A DNA stretch of 64,000 nt from Dastarcus helophoroides (taxonomy: Eukaryota; Arthropoda; Insecta; Coleoptera; Bothrideridae): assembly GCA_028583605.1 (NCBI GenBank), contig CM053336.1:21003004-21067003 (forward strand). Direction: 5' to 3'. Made by a program: the position numbers and the translations under genes. This document shows, piece after piece, positions 11,769-22,275 of this stretch (its first letter is position 1; every line of letters starts with the position of its first letter). Below the pieces are notes generated by a model. The model was not told the DNA's origin. It ran no database searches and saw only the letters and a program-made list of their open reading frames with translations.

Positions 11769-14700
11769 CAGCTTTTCTCAAACTTTTTTGCCCTGGTCCG
11801 ATTATTTGCATGCTTTCCCTTCGTCGTCCATTAAAATTTTTTTAACTATCGCTTAAAATTTCGTTTTTCTCCTCAAAATTTCAACCACATTTTAAAGTTA
11901 GAAGTCAACATTTCGTCTTTTTTTTATTTTCTTTTACCAAAATTTTGTCTTTGATCTCGAAATTTTGCCTCCAAATCCCTAGTTGATATATCAAAATTCC
12001 ACCTTTTTCTTTTTAATCTTTAAACTTTTATCTCCATGCTGAGTTTTTATTAAAATTTCAGTACTTTCTAAACCTGTCTCCAGTATATTTAATTCTTTAT
12101 ATTCTTCTAAAAAGTCGACGTTAAAATAAAAGTTTTTCTTAAGATTTCGGTTGAAACCTTGCTATTTTAAATTTCAAAGTCTAAATTTCAATAAAAAATG
12201 TCAGGGACAGCCTGTGCTGTGTCCAGCTTGACACAGTGAGGGCTTCTGTCTAGGGAGGCTCTTTTTTCTCTAGAAGTTCCAAGCTATGGAAGTCGTTACC
12301 GAACGGAATTTTCCCCAAACATTACAACCTATCCTTGCTTAAGAAGGCGATTCATCGCCATCTATTTTTGTTTCCGCATCCTACTGGCGGTGCTTTGAAA
12401 GCATAATAAGGTTATCTTTTGCGAGTGGATAACATAAAAAAAAATATTCTGTTATAGCTTAAAGCCAAAATTTTGAAAATAGGGAAAATTTTTTTTAAAA
12501 AGATAAGTGAAATAATAAATCTTTTTAAAAAATTTCCAATTGAAATTTCCAATGTTTGATGTTTAATCCCAAATTTTGATTTTTTTTACTTCGACGACTT
12601 TTTTTCTAAAGAATTAGACTTCAGAAATCTTAAGGTTTTCTTTCAGTTTTTTTGTTATTGAAAGTTAAAATGTTATTTGCTTTTTATGGTTTTCCAACGT
12701 AAACGTTTAATTTTTTCGAAGCTTCTGGTATGAACTCAAACTCAAACGCTAAAATTTTTCTCAACATCAAAATTGATTGATGATTTTTTACAAAGTTTTA
12801 GTGATTTTTTTTTAAACCTAAGATAACGATTTTTAAAAAAATGAACCTTTTCCTGAGATTTAGAAATCAGAATGTAAGACTGGGTTTGTTCCGAAGGCCT
12901 TTTTTCACCATTTCTCTAAAAGTTTTCATTTTAATTATAAAAGCGAATAAGTCGGCTTTCACTTAAAATGGAAATTTCAAAACATGGAATTTGACCTTTT
13001 TTTGTGAGTCCAATATTTCAATTCATGTCAATATATCTTGCATTTTCGTTTCAATTTTGAGAAAAACAGCAAAATTTGAAATTTAGAAAAAATTTATACC
13101 TTTTAAAGAAATTGACAATAAAAATAGATAAATATATATACTTTGAAATGCTGAAATGTTTAAAAAGTCAATATATTCAAAAAAAGTTGCAATTTGAGAA
13201 ATTTTAAAATTTCGACAGAATCAAACTTTTCAAAAAAAGCTACATTTCCAAAAAATGGTTAATTGCATGTACAAAAAAGTCGAAATTAAAAAAATATTTT
13301 TTTAAGCCATCAGTTGCAAAAAGAAAATTTAGAAAAAGCCGAAATGTACAAAAAAAAGTCTGCCAAAATTTTCAAAAAATTGAAATTTCAATAAAAATTA
13401 GAATCTAAAAACAAAATGAAAATTTAATGGACAAAGCTAGCTAAGGGTTTTGCCCTCATAAAGCTGAAAAAAATTAAAAATAATGGAAACTTTTAAATGT
13501 CGACATTTCAAAAGGTCAAAGTTTTTAAGAAAGTCAAAATTTTCAAAAAAAGTCGTACTTCTCATAAAAATCTAATTCTTCAGAAAAACCCTAAAATAAC
13601 GTTTGAAAGTCATCACTGCAAGAAAAAGTAAATTATTTTTAAAAAGTCCCCCTTTAAAAAAAGTTTAAATTTTCATTAAAAAGAATTTTACAAAGATTTC
13701 AAATGATACAAAAGAGTCAAAAATTTAAAACAAAGTACAAAATTTAAAAATCAACTCGATTTTGTTTAAAAATAAAGCAACTTCCGGGAAGATTTAAAAT
13801 TTTGAGTTGAAATTTTCAAAATAAATAAAATATAATTTTCAAAAAAAGGCGAAATTTTGAGCAAGGTGGAAATTTTTAAAATAAGTCAAGAAATTGTGAA
13901 AAAGTAGAAATCTTGAATATTTATTTTAAATCCCCACAATAATCAAAATTTTGAGAAAAGGTCAACATTTTGATAAAAAATAAAAAAATTGAAATATGAT
14001 GTAAAAATTTTGAAATTAAAAAAAATTTGGAATGTCGAAAAAAAATATGAAAATTTTCAATAAAAAACTCGAAACGCGTGGAAATTTTCTAATAAATCGG
14101 TTTATTTTAAATTTGACATTTCCAAAAAAACGGAATTCTTTAAAAAAGTTTATTTTTTTATAAAGTTAAAATCTAAAAAATATCGAGGTTTTTAGTCAGT
14201 CAGAATATTCAAAAAATGTAACGGTTTTGGAAAAGGCTGACATTTATAGTCGGTTAAAATTTCCAATAGACAAAATCAAAATACTCCAAAAAGTTGAAGG
14301 GTTCAGAAAAAGAAAAAAAAAATGAAATTTTCACACAATTTCAATTAACTAAAAAAGTCGACAATTTCAACAACAAAATTTAGAAAAAATGATTTTTTTA
14401 AACAAAGTTTAAAAGATATCGAAAAATTGAAAAAAAAAAATTACTTCACAGCTTGAAAACGCAGCCCGTTAACCAAATCATAAAATAGTAGTCAAGGTGT
14501 TAACATTTAAATTTCGAGAAGAACAAGTCTGAATTTTTAGGAGTATAAAAATGTTCTTAAAAAAATACGAAAAAATTTAAATTTATTAGCAATCATTTTT
14601 CAATAAAGCTAATTTTAGTTTTAAAATATGTTCTTGCTTTACAGGTTTACAAAAGGCGTTAAAAATTTTAACTCTTGTTTTCCTAAAATTTATGAGAATG

Positions 14701-14774
14701 AGATAATTCTGCGACCCAGTATTTTACTTTCTTGGCCGGTGGCCGGGTCGCGACTCACTATTTGGGAAACGCTG
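11769..14774. mobile_element. Non-autonomous hAT-ended element with low-complexity interior
   Basis: Left end CAGCTTTTCTCAAACTTTTT. The right end read inward is CAGCGTTTCCCAAATAGTGA, followed by a GC-rich subterminal GCGACCCGGCCACCGGCC. CAGNGTTTCCCAAA is a widespread hAT-family terminus. The flanking 8-mers TATTAGAG (11761-11768) and ATCTACAG (14775-14782) both approach the preferred hAT target nTCTAGAn but match each other at only 4 of 8 positions. A decayed duplication or an adjacent-copy origin is therefore possible. The 3-kb body holds no transposase: it is low-complexity DNA (pyrimidine-rich to about 13.0 kb, then purine-rich) plus a retrotransposon 3' fragment at 12.2-12.4 kb. Confidence 0.65.
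12200..12440 (+). pseudogene. 3' end fragment of a jockey-type non-LTR element
   Basis: On the plus strand the frame reads SLCCVQLDTVRASV, stop, GGSFFSRSSKLWKSLPNGIF, then AIHRHLFLFPHPTGGALKA and the terminal TAA at about 12410. This is the C-terminus of the same family as the copy at the left edge of the window. The 3' UTR word TTTTGCGAGTGGATAAC recurs (inverted) at 34.75 kb. The fragment is 5'-truncated, as is usual for non-LTR insertions. Confidence 0.8.
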
Positions 14775-16254
14775 ATCTACAGAATATCTCATAGTTTAAA
14801 AAATATATATACATCCTTCCCTTGCCTTAAAATAAATGACTTTTTCTAAAATAAATGACTTTTTCTAAAATTGTGTAAAATTAACTCGAATTATTTCTAA
14901 TGAATTTCGAGTTTTTTGTTGGTTTAAACCCAAGCTCTCTGCTAACTGCTTCAATGACTTCAATTCCAGCATACGAAGTCCTTCGTGAATCTACTCAATT
15001 TTAAAGTTTCTTTCGTATGTGTTATATTAAAATTATTCTATGAATCGCTCATGGTAAAATAATAGCGACAGCAGATGTTTGGAGATGAAATTCAAATAAG
15101 TATGAGTTGCTTTTTTTCACCCTCTAGATCAAGGTATTACAAATTCAAATTTCCAACCGATAATGACAAATTGATTCGTCTACGAAGTGACAACTTTAAA
15201 AAATGAACGTGGTTAGATACTGGAAAGATTTCACGCCGGAAAACAATCAGTTTGCATTCAACACTTTTTAAAAATGCATCATGAACACTCGAACAACTCC
15301 ACACAGTTAAACATAATTGACGCAACTTTATTGTCTCAATTTCAGCCTAAATTAGACAAATCTGTTTGATTTTGGCAGCACCTGTGCGGTTTAAGCACCC
15401 CTACTGACTCTATCTAATTATGTAGGAAAAAGGTACAAATTACGCAATATGTTACAAATTTAAACGGAGCCAGTCACCCTCGAAAATACCACATGTGGAG
15501 GAGAGACAGGTAGTCGACAGTGATTGTCCCCTCGATATCGGACAGTTGATAATGCGTGACGCAAGTCGCGAGGGTTCCACCGCTGTAACTTATAAGAATA
15601 TAATGACGGGGTGTTATGTTTTGACTTTATCAGGTGTTTATTTACCCATAATTTGGCACGCACAAGATAAATCGTTCACAGATTTCAAAAAGGTTCAAAA
15701 TCAAAATTTTAAATTTCGAATAAATTTGGAAAATTAATGATGGAGAAAAATATAATTTCAAGAATAGATCCAAATTTTCACTTGATTTCAGAATTTAATT
15801 TAAAAAATGTGGGAAATTGATAGAAATTGAAAGATGAAAAAAGATGAAAGATTGAAAGAATCAAGTTTCTAGAAAAAAATCGAATATTTGGGATGAAAGT
15901 TCACATTTCGAAAACAAAGTGGAAATCGAAAATAACGAATTTCGAATATACAGTGTGTCCCAAGGTAGAGTACTGGAAAGGGATTTTCTTTTTATTTGTG
16001 GATTTACAAAAAAAGTCATCCTTTATAAAAAATCTAACTCGATCTTAAATCACTGGAAATGGCATTTTTTTGTAATTCTAGAAAATGACCCGGAGTATAC
16101 TACTGTTCTTTTTGGCAGTTATGCAAAAATGTTATTTAGAAATATTGTTTAGAATTACAAAAAAATCCTGAATTTGAATTTTTATAGTTAATGTTTAGAA
16201 AATTTTGTAAATAGAATGGCCCGATCTAAATAAACATGTACATTATTGCATTCC
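14775..16254. other. AT-rich intergenic stretch, no gene recognised
   Basis: 14900-15650 has more balanced composition than the surrounding tracts and several short open frames (for example minus 15325-15137 and plus 15495-15737). None matches a family I know, and none has convincing splice sites at both ends. 15660-16250 returns to degenerate AT-rich repeats. Confidence 0.4.
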
Positions 16255-16475
16255 GTGTTTGGGTCTATTCTACTTGCATGACAATTGTCTTGTTTCTTCC
16301 ACAAGTCACTAGGTACTTCATACCAGGTCTTAGAACCAATATTATTTTCGTTCCGGTTATCGGTTTTCGCCCCCGAAAAAAAATTATATAGGTTCAGTTC
16401 CGGTTATCTCTCCGACAAAAATAAGGGTTTTTTCCGGTTTTCGGTTTTTGGCTCAGCTCCGGGTGACTCATTTTT
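16255..16475 (-). repeat. Dispersed repeat with CCGGTTTTCGG motif
   Basis: 16340-16475 is the reverse-orientation homologue of 30060-30190. Both contain, read on one strand, AAATGAGTC-CCCGGA, CCGAAAACCGGAAAAAACC, TTATTTT and AACCGGAAC blocks in the same order. Related but shorter copies are at 26950-27060 and 42010-42095. The adjacent word ATTCTACTTGCAT (16266-16278) also accompanies the copy at 26.95 kb. Confidence 0.65.
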
Positions 16476-17376
16476 AATTTTTTATTTAAAAGAAAGAAAA
16501 TATTTTGGGTAATCTCGAAACAAAAGTCCAAATTTTAAAAAAGGATATGAAATTTAGGTTGAAATTTCAAGTGCAAAGTCAATTTTTTTTAGAAAATGTA
16601 CAAAATGCAAACTTGTACTCTAACTTTTAGAATAAATTAAAATTAAAAATTTCAGATTTCAAAGTTTTAAGTTAAACTATTTAGAAATAATGTTAACACT
16701 TTTTAAGTTTTAAAATAAAATTCGAATCTAATAAATGTTCAAACCTATTGGTCTGTGCATTATAGAATTAAAAATAAAATGTTTAGAAAAGTAATATATG
16801 AAGTGGAGTTAATATTTCTATAAAAAAAACCTCTACATCTGAATTTGAAGTAAAATTTTCAGCAAAAGAAAATAACAATTTTTAAATTTTACAAAGAATT
16901 CAAAATTAAAAAAAAGTATTAAGTTGCAAAATTCTGACTTATACTAACGATTTTAAGTTTCGAGAAGATACTCGAATAATCGAGTTGAAAGTCAAATTGT
17001 TATGATTAAAATGAAACCTTTGAAATTTTTTTTACATAAATTTTGACTTTTTTTCCAATTTTGATTTCTTTCTTAAAGGTGTGGTTAGTGTCTAAGGGTT
17101 TTGACCTAGGATTTTAGTTACAGTGAGTGAAATTAAATAAAAATATATGGAATGTTTATCTAATAGTATTTGTAAAAAAGCTTACCTATTACAAATTTGT
17201 GATCTTTATTAAAAATAATAATAATAATAATAACCCGAGTGTTTCACTCAAGGAGCTTAATCTTCCAGCAGTTTTAAGAAAAAAAGTTTATATCAACAAA
17301 GGTTCGGAACCGCTTTATTTTAAAGTTACAGGGTCTTAAAAATTAAGAAAAAATTTGGTTTTTCCTTAAATACTAG
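16476..17376. other. AT-rich stretch without genes
   Basis: Degenerate AT-rich sequence with a short (AAT)n run at about 17213-17232. The word CCTATTGGTCTGTGCATTA near 16745 recurs at about 26803, marking another dispersed repeat edge. No coding region is supported. Confidence 0.45.
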
Positions 17377-18533
17377 GAAACCACTCGAAATATTTTTTCA
17401 GATTTTGTTAGTTACTAACTAGGATTAAAGGCGCACTTTTTGCTCGAAAAATATTTCCTTTTTTTCTATCAGTGGCGTTCATGCTAATTTGTCTTTGAGT
17501 ATTCTTAACAAAAAAACTGGTATGTCACTGCTTTTTTACAAATTAGGTACCAATTTCATAAACAATCTTTATTTCTTAGTAAAAATGCTTCCTTAAATTT
17601 TTTTTGTCTGACGACCGGTTTTCGGTTAAAACAATTATTTAACTTTTAAAACTATGTTTACTTATTTCGTAGAATGGGTTTATTAATTATTAAAAATAGT
17701 TATATCCCAAAAACATATAAATCTAACTTACATATTAATATAAATTTTCATAAACAAACACTAATGAACAAAGTTGCCTTAAAATAAGGAATTAAATTTG
17801 TAGAAAAGATTATAAAACGTCCATCGAAATGCAAAGAAATGCATTTTATTTTTTACTTAGAAACCATTGGTCGGATGAAAAGAGTTAAGGAGGACTTTTT
17901 ACTAAATTTAAACAGTTTTACTGAAAGCCATATTTATTTTGAATAAGAAAACAGTGGCGCGATTTTTTTTAAATTAAAAGTATTCAAATATATGTTACCC
18001 AAAACCGTTCGTCACACAAAAGAAAGTTGAGGGGGCATTTTCACCAACAACTGAAGGATGTTTACGCAATTGATACTTGTTTAAAAAAAAAGTAGTGGCG
18101 TAACATTTTAATTTAGCTATTTTATACAATTTGGGTAAGATAGCCCAAACTGTTCCACTTCCTATGGTGGCAGTAAACATGGGGGCTAGTGAAGGACATG
18201 TGAAGCTGCAACTTAGGGTTTGGTAGCCCAAAGTAAATCGCCTCCTAAATTGAACCGCTTAATTTTTTCTATGTTCTTAAGTGTTTAAAAGAATAAAAGC
18301 TAACTGACTTCACTAGGTGTACCTTACCCAACCTTTTTACCAAGAAGTAAAGGTTGTTTATGGAATTGGTACTTAATTTGAAAAAAAAAAGCAGTGACGC
18401 ACCATTTTTTTCGTTAACAACACTTGACGACATATTAGTACGGACGCCATTGATGGGAGAATAGCAAAATAATTTCCAGCAAAAGGTGCGTCTTTGTGCC
18501 TCAATAATGTCTAAAAAAATTTCGAGTGGTTTC
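17377..18533. mobile_element. Foldback element with ~200-bp inverted arms
   Basis: Left arm 17377-17605 and right arm about 18325-18533 are imperfect reverse complements: GAAACCACTCGAAAT at the outer ends, then AAAGGCGCAC/AAAGACGCAC, TGGCGTTCATGCTAATTTGT/TGGCGTCCGTACTAATATGT, and ATTGGTACCTAATTTG/ATTGGTACTTAATTTG near the inside. A third, weaker copy of the inner-arm sequence lies between them at about 18035-18110 in right-arm orientation. There is no transposase. Flanking target duplications are not clear. Confidence 0.6.
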
Positions 18534-18599
18534 ATACTGTAACGCACTGTAAATAGATGAAATAGGATTTAGAATAGAATTATAGAATTTAGTAAATAA

Positions 18600-18902
18600 A
18601 AAAAGTTTCTAGAAGATTCTGATAAGGGGAAAGCGGCCGCGATAACGAAACAAACGGCAGATAAGCATTCCAGGAATTTCGGCATTCGATAAGCCTTATC
18701 TGCCGAAAATTCTGGAAGCCGGGGGCCAAAACTATAAAAAGGCGGTCAGCTTTCCCTCGAGTCAGTCAGTTCGAATCAGTGCAATTAGTGAGTTAGTAGA
18801 AGTGAGTTAATTGTCAATTGTGGTGATCCAAGTTGAGTTCAGTAATAAAGTGGGTATAATCTATCACGTGTATCAATTCGAACCGATAAAGCACGTAATA
18901 TC
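18600..18902 (+). repeat. Candidate 5' LTR
   Basis: Assigned by position: it ends just before the primer-binding site and contains a core promoter and an AATAAA-type signal (18843-18848 region). A 10-bp perfect inverted repeat GGCAGATAAG/CTTATCTGCC (18656-18665 and 18695-18704) precedes the TATA box. The 5' boundary is a guess because no second LTR is present to compare. Confidence 0.6.
18733..18767 (+). promoter_or_regulatory. LTR core promoter: TATA box and arthropod initiator
   Basis: TATAAAAA at 18733-18740 is followed, with the A of TCAGTC (18762-18767) about 31 bp downstream of the TATA start, by a match to the arthropod initiator TCAKTY. The spacing is right for a Pol II start that would give the genomic RNA of the Gypsy element. 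Confidence 0.65.
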
Positions 18903-18917
18903 TGGTGTCAGAAGCGG
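18903..18917 (+). other. Candidate primer-binding site
   Basis: TGGTGTCAGAAGCGG begins with TGG, complementary to a tRNA CCA end, and lies at the expected LTR/internal boundary. Similar TGGTGTCAGAAG sites are common in Gypsy elements. I do not assign the primer tRNA. Confidence 0.6.
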
Positions 18918-19031
18918 AATTATTCGTGAATTGTGCTTTATTACTCAAAAAAAAATTCTTGCCAGGTAATTGACTTTATCTCGGACGTCTTAAACTATTA
19001 AACAGTTATACGGGGCGCGTCAAGTAAAATC

Positions 19032-19229
19032 TTGAACAGTCTAAAACGCTTTATGGATACTAGATTAAAATCGGCCAAAATGGAACAACAATTGCAAGCG
19101 TTGTTAGCGATGTTTAAAGACAAAGAAGAAAAAGATCAGGAGAAAGAACGAAGACAACAAGAAAGAGAACAGGAAAAAAACAGGAGAAAGAACGAAGACG
19201 CCAAGAAAAAAAACGGAAAAGTTTGGTAG
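19032..19229 (+). pseudogene. gag remnant, coiled-coil N-terminal part only
   Basis: Sixty-five residues, highly charged and rich in K, E, R and Q (for example MEQQLQALLAMFKDKEEKDQ), predicted coiled coil. There is no capsid major homology region and no zinc knuckle. The reading passes within a few bases into the protease frame at about 19220. The simplest explanation is an internal deletion that removed nearly all of gag. Confidence 0.6.
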
Positions 19230-19823
19230 TGGCAGCCTGCGTAGATGAAAGGAATGTGCAGGCAACAGTGGACACAGGCTCCATGGTTACTTTAGCACGA
19301 AGGAACATTCTTCCATCACAACCGAAGATACTGTCGCAAAGAATGGTCCTCAGGACAGTTACGGGAGATACTGCGCCAATTATAGGAGAGGCAGACGTTA
19401 TGATTGGTCTGGGAAGAGCTTGTCCTGACTACACCAAAGGACCCTCCAAAGGAGGTAAGACTGTTTGCCTGCGAAACAGCTGTGGTGCAGGGAAGCAGCG
19501 AGAAGACGGTTATGGCTGTGATGGAAGGAGATTTGGGCTGCTGCGTTGGATTAGTGGAACCGACTTATGACATTTCCAAGAATTTACTATTGGCGAGATC
19601 CGTGGTTAGAACATCCCAGAAGGTGCCTGTGAGAGTTGCCAACGTGTATCTAACAGCACGCTCAATCAAGAAGGGTAGTACTCTGGCAGTCTGTACCCCG
19701 GTAGCCTCTATAAGCTCCTTGGGTGACAATTGTGCGCCAGTGCAGGAAGCAAAGATTGGGCAAGTCAAGTTGGAAGTGGACTTGAAACACTTGTACAAGG
19801 AAGAAGTAGTTCTGGCTAGATGA
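19223..19823 (+). pseudogene. Gypsy protease and protease-RT linker, frameshifted
   Basis: The first frame (19223-about 19450) encodes a retropepsin-like aspartic protease with the active-site triplet in QATVDTGSMVTLARRNI. Its flap/C-terminal portion is disturbed where the reading moves to a second frame around 19450-19480 (VVQGSSEKTVMAVMEGDLGC) and continues to 19823 as the usual linker before reverse transcriptase. The protease would process the Gag-Pol polyprotein in an active element. With the frameshift and no gag this copy cannot do so. Confidence 0.8.
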
Positions 19824-19949
19824 TTTCTAAAGAAAAACCAGGGCCTTTTTACCGATGGAGACCGAAATCTAGGAAGGACGGACGTAGTTCGACACAAAAT
19901 CAACACCGGCGATGCAACACCTATTCGTCAACCCCGTAGATGATTACCG

Positions 19950-20800
19950 GTGGCCAAGCAAGAGAAAGTCGCGGGACTGGTTAAGAAGATAATGAAGGAT
20001 GGAGTCATCGAGGAGTCCAATAGTCCACGGTCTTTCCCTGTAGTCTTGGTTACAAAGAAGGACGGGTCAACAAGATTCTGTGTCGACTATCGGAAATTAA
20101 ACAACGTCACTAAAAAGGACAGCCACCCCTTGCCAAGAATTGATGACACCCTAACAACCTTGTCTGAGTCCACCTGGTTTTCAACTTTGGACTTGAAAAG
20201 TGGATATTGGCAAGTGAGCATAGACCCCGATGACAAAGAGAAGACGGCCTTTTCGCCAGGGAGTGGATTATATCAGTTCACGGTTATGCCTTTTGGACTA
20301 TGTAACCCAACGGCTACTTTCGAACGTTTAATGGAACTGGTACTTCGAGGACTCACTTGGAAAACCTGCTTGGTCTACCTAGATGTCTTCATGGTGATGG
20401 GCAAGAGCTTTAAAGAACATTTGGAAAATCTTCAAGAAGTTTTCGACAGATTAAAGCAAGCCAACTTAAAGCTGAATCCAAAGAAGTGCTCTTTGCTCCA
20501 AAGGAAAGTAGAATTTTTGGGCCACACTGTATCAGCCGCAGGAGTTGAAACAAATATCAGCAAGACTCAAGCAATTCGTGATTGGCCAAGACCCAAAGAC
20601 AAATATGAACTGAGAAGTTTCCTGGGGCTATGTACCTGTTACAGAAGATTTGTGAAAGGTCTCGCCAACATCGCTGCGCCGTTGCATCAACTAACGGAAG
20701 AAAGAAAGCCGTACGTCTGGACTCTCGACTGTGTTACCGCTTTCCGAAGACTGAAGTCCCCCTTGTGCGCAAGCCCTATCTTGGCTTATCCTCAGCGGGA
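19950..20800 (+). pseudogene. Gypsy reverse transcriptase with mutated active site
   Basis: Recognisable motifs in order, counting from the ATG at 19950: DGVIEESNSPRSFPVVLV, RFCVDYRKLN, FSTLDLKSGYWQV (catalytic D81), VMPFGLCNPTATFERLM and VYLDVFMVM, then KKCSLLQRKVEFLGHTVS and the RSFLGLCTCYRRFV thumb. The expected YLDD box reads YLDV (residues 143-146), so the second catalytic aspartate is lost. The frame breaks near 20770 at the start of the RNase H domain. It would copy element RNA into DNA in a functional copy; here it is inactive. Confidence 0.9.
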
Positions 20801-21160
20801 TGGGAAATCGTGTTGGACACTGATGTCAGCAACGTCGGCATTGGGGCTGTGCTGTCCCAAGTTCAAGGCGGTGAAGAAAGAGTTATCGAATATTACAGCA
20901 AGATCCTGGCAAAGCCAGAGAGGAACTATTGTACCACCAGGAAGGAACTTCTTGCGATAGTGAAGGCCGTGGAACACTTCCACAAGTACTTGTATGGGCA
21001 AGAATTCCTCATCAGGACAGATCATTCGGCTCTTTCTTGGTTACTTTGAATGAAAAACGCAGAGGGGCAAACAGCTAGATGGTTAGAAAGGCTTCAGCAG
21101 TATCACTTCAAGGTGCATCATCGACCAGGACGACAGCATAACAACGCTGACGCTTTGTCC
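20780..21160 (+). pseudogene. Gypsy RNase H domain, frame broken by a stop
   Basis: The RNase H domain follows RT in a different frame: VLDTDVSNVGIGAVLSQ, VIEYYSKILAKPERNYCTTR, KELLAIVKAVEHFHKYLYG and IRTDHSALSWLL. A TGA at 21047-21049 interrupts it, and the same frame continues into GQTARWLERLQQYHF and KVHHRPGRQHNNADALSRRP, the usual end of the domain. Only one stop separates it from integrase. Confidence 0.9.
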
Positions 21161-22275
21161 AGAAGACCTTGTGGGGATTGCAAATACTGCAGACGAGTTG
21201 AGGACCATAAGGACATGGTAGATATAAGGATCACTTCTGTCCAGGCAGAAGACGAATGGACTGTTAAAGGTCTTTGGGAGCTACAGAAGAACGACGCTGA
21301 TATCGGCCTCTTTTTGGAATGGAAAGAAGCTGGAGACAGACCGAAATGGCAAGAGGTTTCCGACAGAAGTCCAGCTCTTAAGAATTTGTGGGCCAAATGG
21401 AAATCCCTCCAGGTCGAGGACGGGGTGCTGAAGAGAGCATGGAAAAGCGCGGATGGAAAGCGTGTCAACTTGCCGTTGGTGGTGCCTCAGGAGAAGATTC
21501 CACAGGTCTTGTGGAAGGTGCACAACGGGATCTCTGGTGGACATCTAGGGATGAACAAGACCCTGGAGAAGGTTCGAAAACGGTTCTATTGGGTTAACTG
21601 CAGGGAGGACGTCGAGCGGTGGTGTCGGAAATGTGTCACCTGTGCTGCATCCAAGGGTCCTCGTACAAGAACAAAAGGGGCCCTGAAGCAATACAATGCG
21701 GGAGCTCCATTCGAAAGAATTGCAATCGATGTGGCAGGACCATTCCCAGCTTCAGACGATGGCAACAAGTACATCCTGGTGGCCATGGATTATTTCAGTA
21801 AATGGCATGAAGCTTATGCCATTGCGAACCAGGAAGCTACCACAGTCGCAAGGGTTCTTGTGGACAACTTCATCTGTCGATTTGGTGTTCCCTTGGAACT
21901 ACATTCGGACCAAGGAAGGAACTTTGAATCGGGAGTTTTCCAAGAGGTGTGTCGTCTTCTTGGAATAAGGAAAACTCAAACAACACCTCTTCATCCACAG
22001 TCTGACGGAATGGTTGAGAGATTTAACAGGACCTTAGAGGAACATCTTTCGAAGGTCGTTTCCAAACATCAGACCGACTGGGACCGAAATCTACCACTGT
22101 TTCTGATGGCCTATCGCGCGGCAACTCATGAAACTACAAGTCAGACACCGGCAAAAGTGATCTTCGGGAGGGAACTGCGGCTTCCGTGTGACTTGGTGTT
22201 TGGATCACCAAGGGAGATCCCCAGGGAGACGATGGGTTTCGTAGACGACTTGAGGGAAGCGATATTGGAGACGCA
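21160..22275 (+). pseudogene. Gypsy integrase, C-terminally truncated
   Basis: The zinc-binding HHCC domain is intact (H158, H165, C195, C198, counting from the ATG at 21050). The DDE core is intact: D227 in IAIDVAGP, D287 in LHSDQGRNFES and E323 in DGMVERFNRTLEEHL, giving the standard D-35-E spacing. The core is followed by AYRAATHETTSQTPAKVIFG. After about residue 408 the sequence becomes lysine/asparagine-rich low-complexity translation, marking the truncation at about 22275. This is the best-preserved part of the element. Confidence 0.9.

Larger units (their letters stand above)
18600..22275 (+). mobile_element. Ty3/Gypsy LTR retrotransposon, 3'-truncated
   Basis: In order: candidate 5' LTR (about 18600-18902), primer-binding site, deleted gag, protease, reverse transcriptase, RNase H and integrase, all on the plus strand. 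The PR-RT-RH-IN order is that of Gypsy. The integrase reading runs into low-complexity DNA at about 22275 with no chromodomain, no C-terminal end and no 3' LTR, so the element is truncated there. Most of gag is missing and pol has several frame breaks, so the copy is defective. Confidence 0.92.

Noticed and set aside
17465..17480. CAGTGGCG words at 17.46 and 17.95 kb as hAT termini
   Set aside because: They lack the GGCTSGTGG extension, flanking duplications and inverted partners; they belong to the foldback repeat.
21118..21968. Antisense and alternative-frame open frames over the Gypsy integrase
   Set aside because: Shadows of the coding strand; none has a domain, and the integrase frame carries all HHCC and DDE residues.
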